From Gonapodya sp. JEL0774 (taxonomy: Eukaryota; Monoblepharomycota; Monoblepharidomycetes; Monoblepharidales; Gonapodyaceae): a stretch of 64,000 nt of DNA. Positions within the stretch are counted from its first letter, which is position 1. Each line of letters begins with the position of its first letter. A program made the position numbers and the translations under genes. Of this stretch, positions 24,553 to 35,248 are shown one piece after another. Below the pieces are notes generated by a model. The model was not told the origin of the DNA, did not search any database, and saw nothing but the letters and a program-made list of their open reading frames with translations. The DNA lies in contig JADIIX010000035.1 of NCBI GenBank assembly GCA_027604505.1, forward strand, positions 1-64,000, in the 5' to 3' direction.

Positions 24553-25068
24553 GTTGGCTTGTTGTCCGATTTCAAAGACCAGTTTCTTGATTTGCACTAA
24601 AGTTTGTGAGCGCAAATATGCTGGTATTGGCATTTTACAGGAAGCTCCGCTGCTAGAACGGACTTCCGGAGCTAGCGATTCCTCGTTTGGTATAGGTTGT
24701 GATGACTTGGTGCGGATGGCGGTTTTTGGTTGTTGCCCTTGTTGCATGTTTTCGCTGCACGTTATGAACGACACGTTGCTGGATCCCTAGCCAACATATT
24801 TCGAACCATCTCATGAATGCAAATCGAGCATCGTTCCTGCGCTCATGCGCCCAGTCCCTCTGGGGTGCCGTTCTTCTGTTGTTGAGTGAGATTCACAACT
24901 TTCATGTCATGCTCAATTTTCTTCCCCAAAAATTATTTTTGTCGCCGTTTCACTTACCCATTGTTTACATAAAATCGGGAGTGGCGACGATGAACCCGGT
25001 TGCACTCAACCCCTCCACTCCAACTCATTCACTGTCTTGCGAGCCGATTTCCCATACATACTCAACTT
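24553..25068. other. Intergenic between tRNA-Val and F-box gene
   Basis: About 515 bases without a supported gene. It probably contains the promoter and leader of the downstream F-box gene. Confidence 0.45.
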
Positions 25069-26343
25069 ATGGGCGCCTTTGCGTCCGCAGTGCGCTCGTC
25101 TCATTCACCACGGCTTCCCAATGAACTCTTGGAAAGAATATTGTATTTTGTTCCGGACGATCCGACAACCATCTGTACCCTCCGACTCGTCAATCGCGAC
25201 GTATTCAATATGATGCCACCAGAACTGTTTTTTCTCGTGGCTTTACCGCGAATCCTTTCGGCAAGCCGTCTGCGAATGGGGCTCCTGCTCCTTGGTTACC
25301 AAGAATTGGACATCCAGTTCGTCACGGGCTCTGTTCGATCGCTGATCGGGTTCGGTATTCGATTCGAATTCGGTTGGATACAACGCGACAGTGCAGTGAG
25401 GCGAATACATGAGCGGGGCCGTCAGAGACATTCCAACGGACACAACTTTTGTGGTGGACGTTTCAACCTGGAAATGGATGGGACCGGACAGACGTGGGCG
25501 ACCAAGAAGCTACCCAAGCTTGTTTCACATGAAGCGGCGTTTCTTTCCATGCGAGCACAGCAGCTTGGATGGGGTTTTGTGCCCGAGTGAGTTTCGGGAA
25601 AGTGGACAGAGGTCGTTGAACAGCGAGTGAGAGTATGCAGCGCTGTCTGTTGTCCTCCACTTTCAATGAAAAGTCGATCGTTTGTGGTTTGCGTTCTTTG
25701 ACTACCAAGAACTTGCAGCACCGATAAAAGACCCTCAATCCGGTGCCCATTACCTTGGGTCCCTCCCTCGTTCCCAGTCTTCCTCGCGGCAAACTTGGCA
25801 CAAACTCCAAGCAATCCCCTTCCCCGCCATATTTCGTCCCTCTCCTATCAAAGCGCTCGCTACGATCGCTGGCTCAATCACATTCACCCCGACGATTTCA
25901 CTGATGCACTGAGGGCACAGAGGTTTCGTCTCCGTGTGGACCAAGATCTGTTGGACATGTTTCGCAGCTCCTCTTTCGATTCGTTTATCGACGCCCTTGC
26001 GGAGAGTCTTATTCAGCGATGCAGCTGCTGTGGGGATAGAGCAGAATTGTCCACCCTGAAGGTGAGTTTTTTCTTTCGTTTGCACATCTCGTGAAGGGGC
26101 GCACCTGTGCGTAACAATCTTCTCGTGCGGTCTCTCACGATGTTTCAGTTTACCACGCAGAGCAACGTCACATCGCCCAACGCAAACTGTGTGTGTGGTA
26201 ACTGCTTGAGTGAGTTTTCACATATCGAGAGCTTGTTGTCTCCTGAAGGAGCAAAGCTCTATTTATCGCTACAAGAAATCAAGGAGCTAGGGGTGGGCGC
26301 ACGGTTTGTCACCAGCACAAGCCAGGTCGAACACACGCAGTAA
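25069..26343 (+). CDS. F-box protein with C-terminal Cys-rich (probable zinc-binding) module
   Basis: The probable ATG is at 25069. The F-box LPNELLERILYFV with LVNRDVFN lies at residues about 20-50. Two later exons are secure. One is about 25780-26061, carrying RYDRWLNHIHPDDF and CSCCGDRAE before a GTGAGT donor. The last is 26149-26343, carrying CVCGNCL and ending in TAA. The four or five cysteines in CSCC...CVCGNC would suit one zinc site. The stretch 25370-25780 is unresolved: two frames both look codable and the possible introns (30-37 bases) are unusually short, so a frameshift or small mis-assembly is possible. It is likely an SCF substrate receptor by its F-box. Confidence 0.65.
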
Positions 26344-26799
26344 TGAGAAGGGGGCATCCCCTGGGCTAAGACTCCGGGTTGACGACAACTTGCTATATGA
26401 GTGAGAGAGCACTGGCGAAATGTATATGCTGTTCTTCAGCATTGCACGGTGACTGACCGTGTCCCCTCACTATATCGTAACTACCACTACTACAAATAAC
26501 CAAAGATCGTTGAACATAATGAAATGACGTAGTCGAGTCTATTTTTTTGAAGGAAGAGGCATCCAAGTGCTGTTTCTTCACCAATTTCTCCCAAACTCCG
26601 CTCAACTCTTTGGCGTTAAGATGCCTGGGAACTGTAACCAAGACCCAGTATGACCGATGTACGTACTATACAATGAGAATGGCTAACAGCTGGAAACTGC
26701 CCTCCTTGCGTTCGTGTCGGATGAGCAATGACTGGAGGTGCGTGTAGGGGCCGCCCACAAACCGGAGGTGAAGTAATCGGAAGCTCATAGTGCACACTA
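26344..26799. other. Intergenic
   Basis: About 455 bases. Short plus-strand frames here show nothing recognisable; I see no supported gene. Confidence 0.4.
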
Positions 26800-27490
26800 A
26801 TGCAGAACAAGTGGTTTCTGGTCGAGCCCAAGCTCGATTGCCCACATGTGATCCCCTCCGTCAAAACTCTGCCACAAGAGGGCGGAATCCCCGGTTGGTG
26901 TTATGACGATCAAGGTTATGAGCACGACGATGCAGAGGTTCCTCACCATGCCATTCATGGGTCCCTGTCTCTGCCAATCGATTTTAGTGGCTTCTCCATG
27001 CTCTGAATGCCATGATTCATCCGAGAATTGGTGGTGTTTAACGTGCCACGAAGTGCTGTGTAGTAGGTGAGCTTCTGGCTTCAATCTTCTGAAAGTCCGC
27101 GATCGCGATGGGTGATGCGCGGAAGCACTAATGTACTAACTCATATTACTCACATCGCATGTCCATTTTTACTTTCGAAATGTCCCATCAATCACTTTAG
27201 ATACGTGAATAGGCACATGCTAGCGCATTTTGAGACTCACCAGCACAGGCAGCAATCTCCCCCAGTGTTACGAACAACAAGTGTCACGGGCGACCATTCC
27301 ATAGCCCTGAGCTTTTCAGATTGCTCATGCTGGTGCTACAAGTGTGATGCATATGTGGTAGCAAAGGTATTCTGCGCTTAAGTTAAGTCAATCTTCTGTT
27401 TATCATAAATCTATGGGTCTTCAGATTCTCACCCCTATAAAGGACGCGGTGAATAAAGTCAAAGTGAAGCTGCTTCGATTGCATTTGTAG
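26800..27490 (+). CDS. Small ZnF-UBP (ubiquitin C-terminus-binding zinc finger) protein
   Basis: Four exons, 26800-26893, 26988-27066, 27201-27366 and 27425-27490, close into 134 residues. The order CPHV, PCSECHDSSENWWCLTCHEV, RYVNRHMLAHFETHQH and CSCWCYKCDAYV matches the zinc ligands and the ubiquitin-diGly pocket of ZnF-UBP domains as in HDAC6 and USP5. There is no deacetylase or protease domain. Such single-domain proteins bind the free C-terminus of ubiquitin. The first intron uses a weaker GTTGGT donor and is the least certain splice. A 12-residue insert (SPPVLRTTSVTG) before DHSIALSFSD could be a missed intron. It lies between two F-box genes. Confidence 0.82.
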
Positions 27491-28057
27491 AAAGATAGTC
27501 GAGTACAGACTTGATGGGAGCACTCTCGCCAAACAACATTGTTAAGCATTGTACCGGAAGGAATACCCTCGCGAACGCCTCATCCCGCATAATAATCCCC
27601 GGCAAAATTGCGCTGCGGTGGACGTAGTTTTACATCAAAGACAGTTGAAGACGAATATATAAAGTAATACAATTTTTGTTTGTCACTCGTCATGATACTT
27701 ACTCATTGGTTGTGCACCGTAGATTTCGTCAAAATATCCGCGCCCGTGTAGTGTCCCCAAAATAGATTGTTTTGATTGTTTCAAGTTGCTGCTCTCAAGA
27801 AACTGGGCATCGTGATAGAAACTCCGTGGTTTCATATATCGACCGTCCCTCTCAAACCGGAAACATTAGGCAACCAAGACGAAATATTCTAATGCAATTC
27901 TGATCTCACCCAAACTAGTTATGATCTAGAAGTCGCGCTTCAACTAATTTATGTAGAATAGGTGCGAAACACTGGCGATGGGGGATCGGCAGTAGCACCT
28001 GCAGAACTATCAAAACTTCACTTCATACTGATCTAAACGCAACAATCCACTAAACCC
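27491..28057. other. Intergenic
   Basis: About 565 bases, AT-rich in parts, no coding signal seen. Confidence 0.5.
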
Positions 28058-29401
28058 ATGAGATCAACCCGGATAGCAGCTGCAGCAGCCTCCCAAGCTA
28101 TCACCCTCCAGTTGGCCGCGGCTCCCCGCGTCGTTTCCAGTGGGAAATCTTCACGTGAGAACCCAGCATCGGCAAGAACCAGTGGTAAAGCCAAAGGCAA
28201 GAAATCAGTACGAGAACCAACAAAGCTCGATGATATGCCACTTGTGGTTTTGGAGAAGATCGTGTCGTGAGCACACCTTACAATTCGATTGCGTCAGTGA
28301 TACACTCTTTCACCAAAAATTGCTTCACTCAAAGGTATTTGAGACATTGCCCGAATGCCGTCGCTCGGCTTGCTCTGCTTAACAACAAGATGTACTTTTT
28401 GGTTGGTGGAGTGAAGTTCTGGAAAGAAATGGCGAACGTGAGTCATGCAGCATCCTTCCCGCGGTTTAGATACTAAAGTGAGCTTGCGAACACTCAAAAT
28501 CACAGAAAATGAATCTTCCGCCTCCCAATCCACGTGCCCGAAAGTATCGAACTTGGTTCGCTGTTGTTGGGAAGAGGGGGTGAGTGACTCATCATTGAAA
28601 TCTTGCGCACTATCCAGAAACGCTATCTTTGCCTGTCGACCCTGTGACATTAAAGCAAAAAATTATGTCACTGGTGCTATAACATAACCTCCCGCTCAGA
28701 TCTCCTAATGTTTGGCCGCAAAACTGGTTTCGCCAAACTGTGTCCCAACTGTCGGGCGAAAAAGTGGCGACACGAAAAAGAGCACCGCGAAACGGGTACT
28801 GGTGCAAAGCAGGGCAAGATCAACAAGCGCGACGCGAAGGGGAGATATCACCGGAGTGATCAAGACATGGCCCAGTTTGTAAGTGCTCGGAGGTTGCGTT
28901 ATGGTGCGATATTTTCAAATGATTGTCTTGGAACTCACTTGGCAAGCCCCACCAAAGTGTCTGGCACGAATCTGGAAGGGGATACAATAAGAGGGTCTGG
29001 GTGGAGATACATCATCGATTGGAAGAAGGTTGCACTCCATCGACATGAATCACGTTGATCACGTGATCATCTTGCTCTCAGCAGTATCTCTATAATCGCG
29101 CGCAAATACTTGATTATCCACGCACAAAATGGGGAGGTGATGACGGCATTGAGGCGAGTTTCGTAATATCCAGGGAGCGAGCCGTTGGCCCAAAGGTCTC
29201 CCCTCACGTGCCCAAAACATTCTGTGGTAGGCGCGTCGAAAGCTCCCGGACCGACGCTATGCAGAACGGATTGAGAGGCAACGCGAGCGCGCGGAGGAGA
29301 AGGCTATCGATGCGTCGATTCCTCCCCCGGTGCTGAGCGATGAGTTGGAAGAAATTGATGAAAATGAAGAAAGCGAAGAGGAGATGAACAAGGACTATTG
29401 A
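28058..29401 (+). CDS. F-box/zinc family protein, member A
   Basis: Seven exons: 28058-28266, 28335-28437, 28506-28579, 28656-28878, 28947-29000, 29085-29153 and 29231-29401. They close into 300 residues. An F-box-like helix (LDDMPLVVLEKIV) ends exon 1. Then come YLRHCPNAVARLALLNNKMYF, RKYRTWFAVVGKRG, a CHWC...CPNC double-knuckle with 24 residues between pairs (probable zinc site), HESGRGYNKRVW, YLYNRAQILDYPRTKWGGD and an acidic tail. Each block has a counterpart in the same order in the gene at 61.3 kb. Intron 6 has a GC donor (GCGAGT). The donor of intron 5 is weak: the paralogue has GTGAGC at the aligned point, here ATACAT, so I placed the cut at GTGGAG six bases earlier. The function is unknown beyond a likely SCF link. 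Confidence 0.82.
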
Positions 29402-29875
29402 CCGAGTTGCCAGAGATGGGGGTGGGGATCATTTTGGTACCTCGCGAGCGACTTGCTTCTGTCTCCAATACATGGTAGGTACCGGGGGTTGTAAGATTTT
29501 ACTTGTTCTTTTTGTCATTAGTCAGTACTACTCAATTCTTGCTGTACCTCAAAATGCATGAATCCAAAGGAGAGGGGGACGCGGGGTTCGTTATGAACCA
29601 AAATGAAGGGACGCACGATTGTCTTTTTGTAGGCGGCGGCAGCACAAAACTGTGAATCATGGTCAAACGTGCTTTATTAGAGATTTCGGAACTCGAAGGA
29701 AATCCCATCGTGTGATATCTGCGAGTCCGGGACAGGATCTCAGATAATCCAGCCGCAGGCCCGGTTGAGAAGTCCGGTGTGTCTTGAGTTTGCGACGGCT
29801 AACCCGCGACCGTGGTCGGATGGCGGAAACCTTGGTGCCGTCTCCGACATAAACCAACTCCAAACTCCGAAAAAA
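29402..29875. other. Intergenic
   Basis: About 475 bases without a supported gene; contains the leader of the SDR gene. Confidence 0.5.
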
Positions 29876-31893
29876 ATGGTCTACGACGTTCAAGGGAAGG
29901 TAGTGATCATCACAGGTGCGATAAGCGTGTTTTTTTAGCTGGCATCACGCTGCATGAACCTCGCCTCACCAGTGGTGACATGAATTGCTTCCGGCAAGGC
30001 GCTGGATCCGGCTTTGGAGAGAGACTCGCGAAGAGATTAGCCTCAAAAGGAGCAAGGCTCGTCCTCTCCGACTTGAATGAAGCTCAGGGAAATCGAGTTA
30101 AGGAGGAAGTCACCGGAAAGTGAGTTTGCTCGTTGACAGTTCCATCACGGATTTGCCCAAAACCGAATTGGGCGAGAGAAGTCTGATAAATGTGAATCAG
30201 ATGTGGCTGTGGAAGACTTCCCGTTCATGGACTCGCTTGCTGTGGGTGCTGGGTACACATGTATCTGCGCTTCGCATCCCCCGATCTCCTACTGGTATCA
30301 TCGCAACAAACTAAAAGCGAATTTTCTGAATCTAAATCGGCAGATACGGTCCACGGGCCATATTCGTTCGTGCGAACGTAGCCGACAATGACCAAGTCAA
30401 GAACATTTTCAAGCGGGCAAAGGAACATTTTGGAACCTTTGATGTTGTCGTCAACAATGTGAGTATATCATTATCACTCGGGTTGATAGGTCTGTGTCGC
30501 TCTCTCGAAACACAAACTCTCTGACTTCGCTTACACCGTTCTCCAGGCTGGGGTCCCAGAAATCTCAGACTTTTTCACCGACGAACACGACCGTTGGCAA
30601 TCACAAATCGAGGTCAACCTACGACCCGTCATTCTTGGTACCCGGCTTGCAATCACAGAATTTCAGAAGGAGAAGAAGAAGGGCGTAATCGTGAGCACTG
30701 CTGTGAGTATTTTAAATCATCACAGGGACAAGTTAAGGATCCTCTTATCTTGCCCATGTATTAAGATCCATGTTAGAGTGGATGCCGTTGTGGATGTTTT
30801 TATGAGTGAACTTTTGAAAATGGGATCAGGAAAATCTCGCTCTCCCCTGTTTCCTCTTTCTAGCCGCAGAAATTGCGGTGCAAGTACAATACCTATCTTA
30901 GTTTCTGGATCGCTACACATATGCAATCCGTGGAAGGCCTTGTACGGTCTTGATATGATGACGAACTCATCGATCTGTTGATCCTCGCTCTTACCCCCAG
31001 TCCCTTGCTGGTCTCTACCCTCAAGCGCTGAGCCCCGTGTACGGGCCGGTGAAAGCTGCGGTAGTCCACTTCTGCAGGTCGTGAGTGATAGCCCAGATGG
31101 CATTCAACCCTTGCTGGTGTCGAGGTTAAAAGTTACGGATTTGATTCAAGGCTTTCGGGACTGAACTCGATAGGAATCCGTGAGTAAGATCAATGAATGA
31201 TCTCGTGGCCACTGTGTAGTGCCTTGTCGTCGTTCCTTTGCACGAACATTCACCCCGATTAAATTGCTGGTGTCTGACTCCATTATCCAACAGGTGTAAA
31301 CGCGGTATGCCCATCTTACAGTCCTACTGGTATCCAACAAGTCGGGCGTGTCGATCAGGGCCCGTCGGAGATCACAAATTTCCTCAGTAAAGCGGGTGTC
31401 GGAAGGGACGGACGTGTGAGCCCCATGGTCGACCCTGAGCAGGTTATCGACGCATTTGTTCATGCGATTGAGGGTGAGTTTTTAAAATATATGTTTTTTG
31501 AAAGTTGGAGCCCGTGCTGAGTCAACGGCAATGAATTGTAATCGTCTATTGCGACTGCCTTTGCATGGAAAGACGAAAGAATCTTTGGTGAGAGCTTGCG
31601 ATCCCATGTTATATTGGGCAACACTAGACTATAGTGACCATTCATTTTGTTGTTTAAACGGTGGCAATATACCTAGGTGAAGCTATTCGGGTGAGTTCCG
31701 CCAAAGCCATGTTTTCAATTTTGCCAAACTTTCAACTTCGTTTTATCCCTTATCAATACGTGACACAAAATTCGTGATGTGGTGCCAGATTACTCCGGAG
31801 CGCGGTATCGAAGTTCAGTATCTCAGCCGCAAACCACCTCTCAAACTCAAAGACTTGTCAGCGCCATACAAGAGCGTGACGTCAAAGCTTTAG
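29876..31893 (+). CDS. Short-chain dehydrogenase/reductase with peroxisomal C-terminus
   Basis: Nine exons (29876-29915, 29999-30119, 30344-30458, 30547-30702, 31001-31080, 31151-31179, 31294-31473, 31677-31690, 31789-31893) close into 279 residues. It is a classical NAD(P)-dependent Rossmann oxidoreductase. The cofactor motif TGAGSGFG is at the start. LVLSDLNE follows with an acidic residue that favours NAD. NNAG, the catalytic Ser in IVSTASLAGL, YGPVK (YxxxK) and IRVNAVCPSY complete the family pattern. Exon 8 is only 14 bases. The last residues are TSKL, a canonical PTS1, so import into peroxisomes is expected. Substrate is unknown. Confidence 0.93.
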
Positions 31894-32254
31894 TGGAGTT
31901 GATGACTACTCGGGGTCAAAGACGGTGTTATAGTTTCAGCAAAGCTCATGATTTTACAAGAATGAGTGCAAGTCCTGCACGGCGGCGGTACCAGTACGTC
32001 GGACTCTCTAATAAACGGGGCAATGAGCAAAAACAGGATGGAGCGTGACAATTTAGTCTCTTATTTGCCACCACTTTCTTTCACTTCTTGTTTATTGCAT
32101 GATTTTACGTCGTACGCGCATTGTCAGCTCTCTTTTTTGGTTTATGTATGAATACTGCTTTGTATTGTGACCTATGATTGTGTTCCTTCATGATGTGGGC
32201 TGAGTCACCCCACCGCCGTGAGCTCCTAGTAGCTGAGGGGACTTCAAAGAGGAA
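31894..32254. other. Intergenic
   Basis: About 360 bases between the SDR stop and the next gene. No coding signal. Confidence 0.5.
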
Positions 32255-34503
32255 ATGTCGACCACTCGAGAAATCGAGCTTATTAACGCTGTGGAACAGG
32301 GAAACCTGGATCGAGTCAAACAGTTGTTGGACGATGGGACGAATCCCAACACGCGGAAGCGTGTGACCCTCACGGTTGACATCACTGACCGTCGACTGGT
32401 GCAAAAAGGGGGACTCTTTAGCCGAGACAAGTATGCTGATGTGCAGGAGTCAAAAACTGAGACTCTCGATTGTGAGTCAGCGTTGGCTCTGGCAATCATC
32501 CATCACCGCGAAGATATTGTGGGCGCGCTACTTGAAAAGGGGGCAGATCCGAATGGCGTATGCGAATGGAAGATTTCCAATGGATATAAGCCATGGGAGA
32601 TGGACGATTGGGACCAGCGACGTTGGCAGATGAAGATTTCGTTCCCTTGTGCTCTAATGCGTGAGTGCATTTTTGAGCCTCGCGTACCGCATTCCGAATC
32701 TCTGAACTTATTCACCTTCGATCTCCAAGTTGCAATGGCTCATGGAGGGTCATTCATTCGGTGGGACGGCAACCCAGCATTCACAGCGGCTCATGACCAC
32801 ACGTCACTGCATATCAGTCCACCGGGTGGGCATGTTCAAATACAGAACCCTTATGGATGGGACGACTTTGTTATTGCCACTCTCCAGCCTTCTCTCCTCA
32901 TCGTTAAAGTTCTTGTCCTCCATGGTGCTAATGTGTCGGATGCTGAGCGCTCTGCTGCCCGCAAAATGGCGGATAGCAAATTCATACAAATTCTCGAGCC
33001 TCACGCCGAAGAGCAACCGAACAAAGTCCGCGGCCAGTCACCTGAGTCCGCACCATCCGACCTCATTCGCCAAAATCCGTCTCCCGTCAGAAAGCAGCTG
33101 ACTGCCATTCTAGACTACACACCAAAGAACTCTGACGAGGTTGTAGTTTCAGAAGGTGATTTAGTCTTTGTCACCGAGAAATATGAGGATGGTTGGTGCT
33201 CGGTACGTTCCGTTGCAAACCCAGTAGCGTTGTCCTTGACCGGAACTGTCCATTCCTCTCGGTGTTTCCTCCCCTTGATGTTCGGGTTTTACACCCAAGG
33301 GTTTCAATATCATCACCAATAAGTCAGGCTTTCTTCCACTCTCCTGTCTTCAAACCGCCATGGATAATGAAGCCACGGGACTTCACGCGATGCAACATGC
33401 ACCACCAGCTGCAGAGTTGAGTCCCGAGAACCAAGCCAAGCCATCCTGGCACATTGATTATGAGGGGATTGAAGTTGGAGAAAAACTTGGAGAGGGAAGC
33501 TTTGGGGTCGTGCACAAGTGCCTGTGGGCGGGGGCAACAGTAGCGGTCAAGTTCCTGATTCTAGACACCAGCCGCAATGGACAGCTTCGCAAGAACTACA
33601 AGATTGTGAGTGTTTGCAATGCTTGCGGTATATCTGTCTGCCCCTCCCATGACTTTTCGTACCCCAGGCTTTTGATCGAGAAGTCTCTGCCTGGCACAAG
33701 GCTGGGAGCCACCCGAACATCGTTCCCCTGCTTGGAGCTTCTTGGGAATCTCCTCGTCCATTGATGCTCTCAAAATTCATGAAGCACAGGGATGTCGTGA
33801 CATATTTTGAAGAGAATCCATCTCATGCAACTCCAGAGAGGAAGATCCGCATTGTGGGTGTCTTAAAAACTGTTGTTATGTTTTGCGTGGTATCATTTGT
33901 GTAGTTGCTGCCTTCCGCTCTTGTTTGTAGCTTTATGATATCGCAGCAGGAATGCTCTACCTCCACGATGTTCGCAACATTGTTCACGCAGATCTTAAAC
34001 CGCAAAATACTCTCGTGGACGACGATGGGACAACACAAGTCTCCGACTTTGGGACAGCAAAGATTGTGGACCTGCCGACGAATGAAGCAACTGGAAGGCG
34101 GATAGGAACATCGGTGTATATGCCACCCGAGAGACTTCTAGGCGGTGGTGCAACGAAGGAGGGCGACGTGTATGCTTTTGGGGTGACAATTTTCAGGGTG
34201 AGTGTTCATCCCATGTTTGTTCCTCGAACGTCGCTGCTTCTGCAAGGCCCATCACTGCATGGCAAACGTCACCAAATACCCCAGATCTGGACTGGACGTG
34301 CACCATACCAAGAGTTCAACGAGCTTCCAGCTGACTTTATTGTGGATAGACGCCGGAAACTACGCCCCTTAATATCTGAGTTCGATGAAATGCCCGAAGA
34401 TCTTGAGCAGCTAGCCCAGGAGTGCTGGGCTCATGAGCCAGCAATGAGACCCAGGTTTCGAGATATTGTGAAGAGGTTGAAAGTGATGCGGGACGTATCT
34501 TAA
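32255..34503 (+). CDS. Ankyrin-SH3-protein kinase (TKL-like)
   Basis: Six exons (32255-32660, 32730-33202, 33300-33605, 33668-33853, 33931-34197, 34285-34503) close into 618 residues. Order: ankyrin-type repeats (ELINAVEQGNLDRVKQLLDDG; LALAIIHHREDIVGALLEKG), a linker, an SH3 domain at about 275-320 (ILDYTPKNSDEVVVSEGDLV, then GW-S and GFLPLSC), and a kinase domain from about 345. Kinase motifs are LGEGSFGVVHKC, VAVKFL, IVHADLKPQNTL, SDFGTAKI and MRPRFRDIVKRL. The HAD in place of HRD and the TKL-like C-lobe match the broken kinase at 4.8-7.6 kb. All catalytic residues are present. The intron inside the SH3 domain falls at the same codon as in the convergent paralogue at 35.2-36.9 kb. A signalling role is inferred. 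Confidence 0.9.
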
Positions 34504-35248
34504 CGAGTGGACAGGAGAGGGATGTGTGGCTGTTGCCGAACCTAAACACCCAGATAATCCAGGCTGGCGTATTCGTTTTTTTATCGTTTTTATATGCTTC
34601 AATTATAAGTTCTTCAGACCACTTGCTTCACCAGCTCTATGATTTCAGCATCATAAAGAGCAAATTCCGGTAATGTGACATTCTGCCAATTCGGAACGTA
34701 AAGAATGCCTCGCTATGGGCAGTGAGAAGCGCGGAAGTGCAACCGCAGCGCGAGGAGCGCTCCGAGGTCCGAACCCATATCAAAACATGGGAGAGCAAGG
34801 GTTAATATTAAGCGGACGGAGGGGCACAGTTTGAGACTGCACTGTTCAAGACATGGTCATGGCTTTTGACAAGATTTTGATTCACCACGCATCATTCTGC
34901 ACTGACCATAAGATAACTTGTACGATATAGAATCATACATATACGCATAAGTTACATCTCCATATGATTGTCAGAGAGCTCCACATTCCACAACCTCCAT
35001 GCCTCCATAGCGAATATCCACCATCCCCAACCAATCTCCGCCCGGTGCAACTACACTCACATCTGACCGCCAATTCAAAAATGAAGCCAGCTCACCCACC
35101 ATCAACCATGACTTTTCCGAAAGGGGGCCCATCCCCTCCCCGAACAGTATCGCTGCTCCTCTCATATGCCCAAGATTCCTAGTCTGCCCGCTGGCCGGTA
35201 CAATGCGAGCCACCAAATCGCCTCTTACACGCTTAGACCGGTGTCATT
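34504..35248. other. Intergenic between convergent paralogues, with one open frame
   Basis: A minus-strand frame at 35216-34971 (81 codons) has alternating hydrophobic character (WLGMVDIRYGGMEVVECGAL) and could be an exon or small gene. I do not recognise it and see no clear splice link to the neighbouring gene, so it is not called as a CDS. Confidence 0.35.
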
